From Candidatus Melainabacteria bacterium RIFCSPLOWO2_02_FULL_35_15 (lineage in GTDB: Bacteria; Cyanobacteriota; Vampirovibrionia; 2-02-FULL-35-15): DNA of 35,894 nt. The DNA is taken from positions 56,962 through 92,855 of the forward strand of contig MFRN01000031.1 of the NCBI GenBank assembly GCA_001784585.1. Direction: 5' to 3'. The notes beneath the pieces were generated by a model, which was given only the letters and a program-made list of their open reading frames with translations, had not been told where the DNA came from and did no database searches. The translations under genes were made by a program, and so were the position numbers. The number at the start of each line of letters is the position of its first letter. The first letter of the stretch is position 1. Shown one piece after another: positions 17,741 through 25,047 of the stretch.

Positions 17741-18442
17741 ATGGAAAATCCACTTAATACTGTTGGAGATAATTCAAGGGGAAGAATTGCAATCTTTATT
17801 GATGGCAATAACCTCTTCCATGCTGCCAGAACAATTGGTATTGAAATTGATTATGCAAAGCTTTTAAAGCTTCTCTGCCATTGCGGTTCATTGCTTAGAG
17901 CCTTCTTTTATACCGGTGTAGATGAAAATGCAGCAAAACAGCAAGGTTTTTTACTCTGGATGAGAAGAAACGGCTATAGAGTTGTTCAAAAGGAACTAAA
18001 GATTTTTCCTGATGGTACTAAAAAAGCAAACTTAGATGTTGAGATTGCTGTTGATATGCTTAGCTTGTCTGGTAAGTATGAAACTGCAATTCTTGTAAGT
18101 GGAGATGAAGATTTTGCATATGCAGTAAATGCTGTAGCTTATAAAGGAACCAGAGTTGAGGTGGCAGGTTTTAGGAATAATACTTCTCCAAAATTAATCG
18201 ATGTAGCAGACAGATTTATAGATCTTGACAGCTTAATTCCATACATAGTAAAAGAACCTGACAGCGAAGAGCAAAGAGCTGCAATTGCTGCTGCAAAAGC
18301 AAACGGGCTCTTATTTATGGATGAAGATGTTTTACAAGCCACAAGAGAAAGAACATCCTCGTTTATTGGTAAAAAATCAGCTGCCACTAATCACGAAAAA
18401 TTAATGCCTACAGAAGTAACAATACCTAAACATAGAGATTAG
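17741..18442 (+). CDS. NYN/LabA-like PIN-fold protein
   Basis: This belongs to the NYN (PF01936, DUF88/LabA-like) family of PIN-fold putative ribonucleases. ATG17741 is preceded by GAGGAG 9 bases upstream; the in-frame TTG at 17726 is part of that region and is rejected. The acidic residues expected of the active site are present: FIDGNNLFH (Asp near 21), KKANLDVEIAVDML, and LVSGDEDFAYAV. A C-terminal tail of about 70 residues is basic and probably disordered. It is co-oriented with metG (27-base gap) and the cytochrome gene. An RNA-processing role is inferred from family only. Confidence 0.88.
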   Translation: MENPLNTVGDNSRGRIAIFIDGNNLFHAARTIGIEIDYAKLLKLLCHCGSLLRAFFYTGVDENAAKQQGFLLWMRRNGYRVVQKELKIFPDGTKKANLDVEIAVDMLSLSGKYETAILVSGDEDFAYAVNAVAYKGTRVEVAGFRNNTSPKLIDVADRFIDLDSLIPYIVKEPDSEEQRAAIAAAKANGLLFMDEDVLQATRERTSSFIGKKSAATNHEKLMPTEVTIPKHRD

Positions 18443-18489
18443 TTAACCATAAGAGATTGCTAAAATCGAACGGGAGAAGGGGGGAAATT

Positions 18490-19716
18490 ATGGCACAGAT
18501 TCAGTTTCCATATTTGGGAAATTCACTTGTTATGGCAATTGTAATCCTTACTCACGTATTTCTTGCCTTTATTGCAGTAGGTGGTATTACAATCGCAGTC
18601 GTTTCTGAATATATAGGGTACACAAAAAAAAGTCCATATCACGATTTACTTGCTAAAAAATACATGAACTTTATATCAAACCTCATGAAAGTAGGAGGTG
18701 TTTTTGGCACAGCGATTGTTGTTCTCTTAATTGGCCTTTTCGGCGAGTTCACAAAAACGCTTTTTAATATTTTTTTCTTCCCGCTTCTTTTAGAAGCTCT
18801 GATGTTTTTTGTCTTGTTTGCCAGCTCAATTTACTATCGTGAAACCTGGAACAATACAAAAAATAAAAAACTTCACCTTTTTAGTGGTTTTATTGCAGCA
18901 CTGGCAGGAATCATAGCAGCGTTTATTATTAATACAGTATGGTCATTTATGCTTACCCCGGGAAGCTATTTTAAAAATCCCAGTATGACATCTGCTGTAT
19001 TTAATCCGCTTGCTTTTTCTTCCTTTACCCATCTTATAATCCCATGCGTTATAAATAGTGCCTTTTTCTTTTTTATTTACTCGTTCTACAAAATAAAAAC
19101 CGGGAACCTGGAAGAAAGGCCATTTTATAAGTGGGCAGGAGACTATACAGGAAAGATCACTGCAATATTTATTCTGTTCCAGATAGTATCCGGAATTCTT
19201 TTCCTTCTGACGATTAGAGCTATAGATAATTCTATCTTTACTAAAATTGTAGCGGGGGATGCCAGTATATTTTTCTATTCCATGATTACCCTTGCAGCTA
19301 TTGCTGCAATTTCAAGCATTATTTTTCTGCTTACAAGAAAGCAGGCATATGTTGTTTTACTCCTTGGTGGACTGGCAGTATACTTAGCGTTTCCACTTGG
19401 TGGATATACAAGAGAAAGAGCAAGAAAGCCTTATCTTATTCAGGGATACATGTACATGGACCAGCGACTGGCAACTGCTCAAGGTGTAAAAAAAGAAGTA
19501 ACTAAGGAAAATATACTTGCCAAGTACGGGTGCCTCTCATGTCACAAATTTAAAGGTCAGGGAGGAACATTTGGACCAAATCTTACCAATGTAAGACTAA
19601 AGCTAAATAAGAATCAGATAAAAAGTATTTTAAAGGCTCCTCCACCAGGTATGCCGCCTTTCGGTGGTGACGACAAGGGTATTGAACAAATTACTGAGAC
19701 CTTGCTAAATAAATAA
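18490..19716 (+). CDS. Cytochrome bd subunit I-like protein fused to cytochrome c
   Basis: The 408-residue membrane protein has about eight to nine hydrophobic helices, followed by a C-terminal mono-heme cytochrome c domain: CLSCH at 348-352 and a probable distal Met in PPPGMPPFGG (about 388). The membrane part looks like a divergent CydA. His22 (ILTHVFLAFIAVGG) corresponds to the first heme ligand, Glu102 (PLLLEALMFF) to E. coli Glu99, and His181 (FTHLIIPC) to His186. ARKPY (311-315) resembles the GRQPW motif. The position equivalent to Glu107 is Phe, and no Q-loop is present between helices 5 and 6. No cydB-like gene is adjacent. ATG18490 follows a GGGGGG ribosome binding site; the in-frame upstream codons from 18457 are rejected. 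Confidence 0.82.
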   Translation: MAQIQFPYLGNSLVMAIVILTHVFLAFIAVGGITIAVVSEYIGYTKKSPYHDLLAKKYMNFISNLMKVGGVFGTAIVVLLIGLFGEFTKTLFNIFFFPLLLEALMFFVLFASSIYYRETWNNTKNKKLHLFSGFIAALAGIIAAFIINTVWSFMLTPGSYFKNPSMTSAVFNPLAFSSFTHLIIPCVINSAFFFFIYSFYKIKTGNLEERPFYKWAGDYTGKITAIFILFQIVSGILFLLTIRAIDNSIFTKIVAGDASIFFYSMITLAAIAAISSIIFLLTRKQAYVVLLLGGLAVYLAFPLGGYTRERARKPYLIQGYMYMDQRLATAQGVKKEVTKENILAKYGCLSCHKFKGQGGTFGPNLTNVRLKLNKNQIKSILKAPPPGMPPFGGDDKGIEQITETLLNK

Positions 19717-19725
19717 ATTGATGGG

Positions 19726-19739
19726 CGTTTTGCAAAACG
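19726..19739. promoter_or_regulatory. 14-bp perfect palindrome upstream of mgtE
   Basis: CGTTTTGCAAAACG is perfectly self-complementary and lies 10 bases after the cytochrome gene stop and 45 bases before the mgtE ATG. There is no T-run after it, so an operator-like site is more likely than a terminator. No Mg2+ riboswitch (M-box) is evident in this short gap. Confidence 0.45.
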
Positions 19740-19784
19740 TATTCCTACTGGTCACAGGTTGCTATTTGTACTATCCTAGATATT

Positions 19785-21167
19785 ATGCCGGTTAAAAAAC
19801 CAAAACAAAAGCAAACTTTATCTGAAAAAATCACTGAGCTGCTCGAGAATAATCAGGATTATGACTTAAAAGATCTCTTAAATGATCAATACCCACAGGA
19901 TATAGCTCCTGTTTTGGAAAATCTGAAAGAGGAAGGAAAAATTTTATGTTTTTCACTGCTTGATTTGGAAAATGCAGGCAATGTCCTTACTGAACTAAGC
20001 TCTGAAACACAAATGATGCTTTTAAAAACCCTCGGCATTGAAAAATTTAGCGGAATTATTTCACAAATAGATGTAGATGATGCAACTGATATTATTATCC
20101 AGCTCCCTGAAAAAGAAAAATCTGCACTTTTAAAAATTTTACCCGATCCTGTTCAGCTGGCACATGTACAGGAACTTATACACTATCCTCCGGAATCTGC
20201 CGGCGGAAGGATGTCTACTGATTTTTTAAGATTGAGGTCGGATATGACCATTCATCTGGCATTTAATTATGTACGCAGACAGGCAGCTGAATACAAGGCA
20301 CAGGTTCATTATTTATATGTGGTTGATAATACAAATAAATTAGTCGGGGTAATCAGCTTAAGAAATTTAATATGTGCTCCGCCAAACGATCTTGTGGCAA
20401 ATCACATGAGTACTGATATTCTTACCTGCAAAGTAACTGATGATCAGGAAAATGTAGCAAAAACAATTTCAAAATATGACTTAATAGCACTGCCTATTGT
20501 AGATGAAGAAAACACTTTAAAAGGAATAGTAACAATTGATGATGTAGTAGACATTTTAAATAAAGAAACCACAGAAGATATTTATCAAAGTTCCGGTATC
20601 AGCGATAAATTCAGATCAGATGAATTAATTTCCGGGAAAGTAACTTACGCAGTAAGAGCCAGGTTACCATGGCTGTTAATAACACTTGCAGGAGAAGCAA
20701 TAGCTGCATTAATTATTGCTTCGTATGATAAAACAATTATTTCTGCACCGATTGCAGTTTCATTTATGCCTCTTTTATCCGGACTTTCAGGAAATGTCGG
20801 AGGACAAACAGCCACAATAATGGTAAGAGGACTGGTTACAGGCGACATAGATCTAAAAAATACTGCTAAGCATATTTTTCATGAGTTAAAAATTGGAATA
20901 TTAATTGGTGCCATATGTTCGCTTATAACCGGGCTTATTGCCTGGCTGCAGCATGATCAACCAGTCTTAGGTTTAGTGGTTGCATTTGCACTTATATGCT
21001 CTATAATCAGTGCTGTATTGCTCGGAACTATATTCCCTATTTTGCTCCAGTGTTTTAAAAAGGATCCTGCTGCTGCAAGCTCGCCTATAATAACGACACT
21101 GCTTGATATATTGACTTTTACATTTTATCTGGTGATAGTTTCAATGAGCCTTAGATATTTACATTAA
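19785..21167 (+). CDS. mgtE: Magnesium transporter MgtE
   Basis: This is a Mg2+-selective channel/transporter of the cytoplasmic membrane. The 460 residues contain in order: a helical N domain (about 15-135), two CBS domains that sense Mg2+ (MSTDFLRLRSDMTIHLAFNY..., then HMSTDILTCKVTDDQENVAK...LKGIVTIDDVVDIL), a plug helix, and a C-terminal membrane domain with five helices beginning at PWLLITLAGEAIAALIIASY. The pore signature LSGNVGGQTATIMVRGL is intact. It stands 68 bases downstream of the cytochrome gene on the same strand. Confidence 0.96.
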   Translation: MPVKKPKQKQTLSEKITELLENNQDYDLKDLLNDQYPQDIAPVLENLKEEGKILCFSLLDLENAGNVLTELSSETQMMLLKTLGIEKFSGIISQIDVDDATDIIIQLPEKEKSALLKILPDPVQLAHVQELIHYPPESAGGRMSTDFLRLRSDMTIHLAFNYVRRQAAEYKAQVHYLYVVDNTNKLVGVISLRNLICAPPNDLVANHMSTDILTCKVTDDQENVAKTISKYDLIALPIVDEENTLKGIVTIDDVVDILNKETTEDIYQSSGISDKFRSDELISGKVTYAVRARLPWLLITLAGEAIAALIIASYDKTIISAPIAVSFMPLLSGLSGNVGGQTATIMVRGLVTGDIDLKNTAKHIFHELKIGILIGAICSLITGLIAWLQHDQPVLGLVVAFALICSIISAVLLGTIFPILLQCFKKDPAAASSPIITTLLDILTFTFYLVIVSMSLRYLH

Positions 21168-21230
21168 AAAATAGGAGTATGATAATATATTAATCTTAGA
21201 TTTGGGTAAATAATAAAGTGGGAGGTTGCT

Positions 21231-21407
21231 TTGTCTGAAGTTAGAATTGAAGATGGTGAAAGTTTAGAGTCTGCTTTAAAAAGATTTAAGAAAAAAGTTC
21301 AGAAAGCAGGCATTTTAACTGAAGTTCGTCGTAGAGAACATTACGAAAAACCCAGTGTCAAGAAAAAAAGAAAAAGCGCAAATGCAAAGAAAAAGAAAAG
21401 ATTTTAG
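21231..21407 (+). CDS. rpsU: 30S ribosomal protein S21
   Basis: This is a small-subunit ribosomal protein located near the anti-Shine-Dalgarno end of 16S rRNA. The 58-residue product ([20 protein letters not shown]..., then [14 protein letters not shown] and a Lys/Arg-rich tail) is a clear S21. The start is TTG21231, preceded by GGGAGG 5-9 bases upstream, so initiation is from a rare start codon behind a strong site. Its last 26 bases overlap the next gene. Confidence 0.95.
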   Translation: MSEVRIEDGESLESALKRFKKKVQKAGILTEVRRREHYEKPSVKKKRKSANAKKKKRF

Positions 21408-22263
21408 TTTCTTTTTAATATCAGTATTTTTTTGCATGCAAATTACTTTTGCTCAGGAACCGGATAATAAAGAATTAAACAATTTAGAAGAAAAAATTTT
21501 TCGTCAAAGTTATAGTTCTGAATCTAAGGAAGCAAGGATTGAAAGACTGGAAAATTTTTTATTTGGAAAGCCAGCTTCAAAAGAAACCATTGAAAACAGA
21601 ATTAAAAAAATTACCACTGCACTTAAAACACCTGAAGCAGAGCAGCCAGTTGGAAAAGAAATCAAATCAGAAACTCTGGATAAAATACCTTCACTACATG
21701 TCTCTGCAAATAACGAAGGCATAATCGGAGCTATTAGTCAGATTGAAATAAAAATGTTTAATATGACATTTAATGAATATCCTTTTGTTGCAAGAATAAA
21801 TGCTCTTGAAGACAGGCTTTTATCAAAGCAGGAAATTGCAACAGACAGAATGAAACCTCTGCTTGAGAGGGTAACAATACTTGTAAAGAAAGCCGGAATA
21901 ATGCAGGGTTCAGGAGCTGGGATTCAGGATCCGGCTAACAGCCAAAAACCAACAGCTAACAGCGGTCCAAGAAGTTATTCCATAGATCTAAATACAGGAT
22001 TACTTATAAATGATCAAACAGGTGAAACAGTAAAAGACAATACCGGTCAGCCAATTTCTGTCATGCTTCCACAAGCTATACCACCACAAATTCTGCCTCA
22101 GCCAAATTACAGATACCAGCCTCAGCCACAAAACCCTCTGTATCAAAACAGTCCCTATGGAAATCAGTTTTTGCCAAACCAGGGCGGCATACCATCTCCA
22201 TATGATTTTTTATTTAATCAGCAAAACAATTTAGATCCGGGAGAAATTGATCCTGGATATTAG
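21382..22263 (+). CDS. Secreted protein with repeated LE-FG motifs and Pro/Gln/Asn-rich tail
   Basis: I choose ATG21382, giving a clean signal peptide ([20 protein letters not shown], then ITFAQ); the same frame opens further upstream but inside rpsU. The 293-residue mature region has two related helical stretches: [23 protein letters not shown] with NFLFGK, and [21 protein letters not shown] with NALEDRLL. These resemble the 'LExxxFGxxxxxxxxxxRixrLE' repeats I associate with secreted proteins of Melainabacteria-type cyanobacteria (recollection). The C-terminal third is Pro/Gln/Asn-rich and probably disordered. It overlaps rpsU by 26 bases. Its TAG overlaps the stop of the convergent transferase gene by 4 bases. 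Function unknown. Confidence 0.72.
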   Translation: MQRKRKDFSFFLISVFFCMQITFAQEPDNKELNNLEEKIFRQSYSSESKEARIERLENFLFGKPASKETIENRIKKITTALKTPEAEQPVGKEIKSETLDKIPSLHVSANNEGIIGAISQIEIKMFNMTFNEYPFVARINALEDRLLSKQEIATDRMKPLLERVTILVKKAGIMQGSGAGIQDPANSQKPTANSGPRSYSIDLNTGLLINDQTGETVKDNTGQPISVMLPQAIPPQILPQPNYRYQPQPQNPLYQNSPYGNQFLPNQGGIPSPYDFLFNQQNNLDPGEIDPGY

Positions 22264-23408
22264 AACTTAAAAATATTCCTGAATAATTTCTGTCTCTTCC
22301 GGTTTATTACACATGTATAAAACAAAGCTATTAAAACTATAAAAGCACTTAGTACTAAAAATCTAAGTGATGATTTGAAGCTTACCAGATATGTTGCTAA
22401 AAGCCCAAGTAAAGCAGAAATTAAATATAAAAGATAGGATGCGTATTTCTGTGAAATGCCAAAGGCTAATATTCTATGGTGGAGGTGTCCCTTATCAGGA
22501 TCAAAAATAGATTTTTTGCTTATAGTTCTTCTGATTATCGCAAAAAGTGTATCGATTATTGGCAGTGCAAATAAGAGAAAAAGTACAGGCGAAATAACAG
22601 CAAGTGCTACTTTTTTTATTACACAGCTTACTGACAGACATGCCAGGACAAAACCTGTCAAATAAGCCCCAGAATCTCCTAAAAAAATTCTAGCCGGGTT
22701 AAAATTCCATCTTAAAAAGCCCAGAAGTGCACCTGCAAGTGTCGCTGCCATAAGCGCCCCGCCAGACTGACTAATCCTGTAATCCACAGCAACACTCCAT
22801 ATGGCAATAGCACTTATTAATGAAACTCCTGTAGCAAGTCCGTCCATCCCGTCAACCAGGTTTATGGCATTTGTAATTCCTATTATCCATATTAAGGTAA
22901 TTAAATAACTTGCAGTTCTGTCAAAGTGAAAATATTGATCGCCGACAGAAATACTAAAAAAATGAAGATCAGCGTGATAAAAAGGATTTATAACATGAAC
23001 AATTCTTATTCCTAAATACCAGGCTATAGATGCAGCCATAATCTGGATATAAAGTTTATATACAGCAGGCAATGGCTCAATATCATCTAACAAACCAAGA
23101 AAAAAAATAATTGTTCCGCCTGCAAAAATTCCAAGCAGTGAGAATGTGCCTATTACTGAAATTTTATAATGCCAGTATGCTGCAATAAACACAAGTGAAG
23201 TTAAAAAAATACTTGCATAAATACTGACTCCGCCAAGGCGCGGAACCGGTGTAGTATGAATCTTACGCTTAGATGGTCTATCCAGTACACCAAGCTTTTG
23301 TGCACGGCTTTGAATTAATGGTGTTAACAGGTAAGAAATAAAAAGTGCAATTGCAAAACCTGAGATTTGAATTGATTCTATATTATGAATGATTTTACTT
23401 AACAGCAT
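22260..23408 (-). CDS. Undecaprenyl-phosphate GlcNAc-1-phosphate transferase (WecA/TagO type)
   Basis: It initiates a surface polysaccharide by moving a sugar-1-phosphate from a UDP-sugar to undecaprenyl phosphate in the cytoplasmic membrane. The 382-residue polytopic protein has the family landmarks: [20 protein letters not shown] after the first helix, [45 protein letters not shown], and the HLHHRIL motif of WecA-type enzymes (as opposed to MraY). ATG23408 lies inside the end of glyA (14-base overlap), so translation is probably coupled. Confidence 0.93.
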   Translation of the reverse strand: MLLSKIIHNIESIQISGFAIALFISYLLTPLIQSRAQKLGVLDRPSKRKIHTTPVPRLGGVSIYASIFLTSLVFIAAYWHYKISVIGTFSLLGIFAGGTIIFFLGLLDDIEPLPAVYKLYIQIMAASIAWYLGIRIVHVINPFYHADLHFFSISVGDQYFHFDRTASYLITLIWIIGITNAINLVDGMDGLATGVSLISAIAIWSVAVDYRISQSGGALMAATLAGALLGFLRWNFNPARIFLGDSGAYLTGFVLACLSVSCVIKKVALAVISPVLFLLFALPIIDTLFAIIRRTISKKSIFDPDKGHLHHRILAFGISQKYASYLLYLISALLGLLATYLVSFKSSLRFLVLSAFIVLIALFYTCVINRKRQKLFRNIFKF

Positions 23409-24648
23409 ACTGAGTATATAAGGGAAATTCTTTACACAATGATTCTACAGTATGTTTTGTTTTATTTTTAACATTATCATCACTTGGATTCTTAAGTATA
23501 TTTGCAATAGTCTCACCAAGGATCTGCATTTCTTTGCTTCTCATTCCTCTTGTAGTTACTGCCGGTGTACCAAGTCTGATTCCACTGGTTACAAAAGGAG
23601 ACTGAGGATCACGGGGAATAGTATTTTTATTACAGGTAATACCGGCTGAGTCTAAAAGTATTTCAGCCTCCTTGCCTGTCAGGTTTACCTTTCTAAGATC
23701 CACAAGAAGTAAATGATTATCTGTTCCGCCGCTTACAATATCTAAACCTGAGTTTATTAGAGTTTTTGCCAAAGCCTGTGCATTATCAATAACTGCTCTC
23801 TGGTAATTTTTAAAATCCGGAGAAAGTGCTTCTTTAAATGCTACAGCTTTTGCTGCAATTACATGCATAAGCGGTCCGCCCTGACTGCCAGGAAAAACAG
23901 CAGAATCAATTTGCTTGGCATATTTTTCTTTGCAAAAAACCAGTCCGCCTCTTGGTCCTCTTAAAGTTTTATGGGTAGTAGTAGTTACAAAGTCAGCATA
24001 TGGAAAGGGGCTTGGGTGCAAACCAGTTGCTACCAATCCGGCAATATGAGCCATGTCTACCATTAACAGTGCACTTACAGAATCTGCAATTTGTTTAAAT
24101 TTGTCAAAGTGAATAGTTCTGGAATAAGCGCTTGCTCCTGCAATAATCATCTGCGGCTTTTCAACTCTTGCGGTTTTTTCAAGCTCGTTATAGTCAATGA
24201 CTCCGTTTTCATTTACTCCATAAAAAACTGACTTAAACCATTTGCCGGAAACATTTGCTTTTGAACCATGGGTTAAATGCCCGCCCTGATCCAGAGACAT
24301 TCCCAGAATAGTATCTCCTGGCTTTAATGCTGCTAAAAAAACTACAAAGTTTGCCTGGGCACCGCTATGAGGCTGAACATTTACATGTTCAGCTCCAAAA
24401 AGTTTCTTTGCTCTCTCAATAGCAAGCTTTTCAACCTCGTCTACAAATTCACAGCCGCCGTAATATCTTTTTTTTGGCAAACCTTCAGCGTATTTATTTG
24501 TAAGAACAGTTCCTTGCGCTTCCATTACAGCAAGGCTTGTAAAGTTTTCACTGGCTATAAGTTCAATATTATTTTGCTGACGGTTAAATTCTTTTTTTAC
24601 AGCATCAAATATTTCCGGATCGGTTTTTTGCAATTGTTCGAGCGACAT
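23395..24648 (-). CDS. glyA: Serine hydroxymethyltransferase
   Basis: This PLP enzyme interconverts serine and glycine while charging tetrahydrofolate with a one-carbon unit. At 417 residues it has family length. Motifs seen are [20 protein letters not shown] (32-51 region), [52 protein letters not shown], the PLP-lysine [14 protein letters not shown], and the C-terminal [15 protein letters not shown]. The ATG at 24648 has no clear Shine-Dalgarno site. The leader contains two hairpins (see repeat entry) where regulation could act. It is the first gene of a two-gene leftward unit. Confidence 0.98.
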   Translation of the reverse strand: MSLEQLQKTDPEIFDAVKKEFNRQQNNIELIASENFTSLAVMEAQGTVLTNKYAEGLPKKRYYGGCEFVDEVEKLAIERAKKLFGAEHVNVQPHSGAQANFVVFLAALKPGDTILGMSLDQGGHLTHGSKANVSGKWFKSVFYGVNENGVIDYNELEKTARVEKPQMIIAGASAYSRTIHFDKFKQIADSVSALLMVDMAHIAGLVATGLHPSPFPYADFVTTTTHKTLRGPRGGLVFCKEKYAKQIDSAVFPGSQGGPLMHVIAAKAVAFKEALSPDFKNYQRAVIDNAQALAKTLINSGLDIVSGGTDNHLLLVDLRKVNLTGKEAEILLDSAGITCNKNTIPRDPQSPFVTSGIRLGTPAVTTRGMRSKEMQILGETIANILKNPSDDNVKNKTKHTVESLCKEFPLYTQYAVK

Positions 24649-24666
24649 GGTCTTATTTTACTTCAA

Positions 24667-24744
24667 TAAAGATACGGGTGTGTGTAAACTAAACAGCGTC
24701 ACCCGTAAAAGATTTATACACCCTAAAGATACAAGTGTATAAAC
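24667..24744 (-). promoter_or_regulatory. Two hairpins built on a direct repeat in the glyA leader
   Basis: A direct repeat TAAAGATACnnGTGT occurs at 24667 and 24724. Each copy contributes one arm of a hairpin. ACGGGTG (24674-24680) pairs with CACCCGT (24700-24706), and TTTATACAC (24713-24721) pairs perfectly with GTGTATAAA (24735-24743). They lie 26-95 bases upstream of the glyA start. They could be regulator operators or an RNA leader structure; I do not recognise a known riboswitch class. Confidence 0.5.
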
Positions 24745-24819
24745 AAAATACGAATAATTACATTGTTATAAAAATTTAAATTATTTTTGATTTGAAATAT
24801 TAAAAAAATAAAAATATTC

Positions 24820-24838
24820 ATGTAACCTGCGGTTACAT
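24820..24838. promoter_or_regulatory. Perfect palindrome, operator-like
   Basis: ATGTAACC and GGTTACAT flank the 3-base spacer TGC. The size and symmetry are those of a dimeric repressor site. It lies between the two divergent genes, about 170 bases from glyA and 210 from the rightward gene. No T-run follows, so it is not an obvious terminator. Confidence 0.5.
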
Positions 24839-25047
24839 TCTAAGGTTTTATCTCTGATCAGATTAAGAGAGTTTTTATTTGTTTTGCAAGAAAATTGTTT
24901 TTAAGATTAAAAAACATGTTTTTATGCAAGAAAAAAAACCTTATGACAGATATATCCTGTGCTTACATTCCACAGACTTTTCCCGATTGAAAAAATACTA
25001 AGCCATTTGATTGAATTATCCCAGGTATGTAAAAAGGAGTTAATTCA

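Larger units (their letters stand above)
24649..25047. other. Divergent intergenic region glyA / surface protein
   Basis: This region of about 400 bases is very AT-rich and separates glyA (-) from the exported protein at 25048 (+). It holds two stem-forming direct repeats near glyA (24667-24744), a perfect palindrome (24820-24838), repeated words such as TGCAAGAAAA (24885 and 24924 regions) and a strong AAGGAG ribosome binding site for the rightward gene near 25034-25039. No gene, tRNA or recognised riboswitch was seen. Confidence 0.6.

Noticed and set aside
24649-24780. Known riboswitch (glycine or tetrahydrofolate type) before glyA
   Set aside because: Hairpins are present but I cannot match the conserved core of either class; left as an uncharacterised leader.
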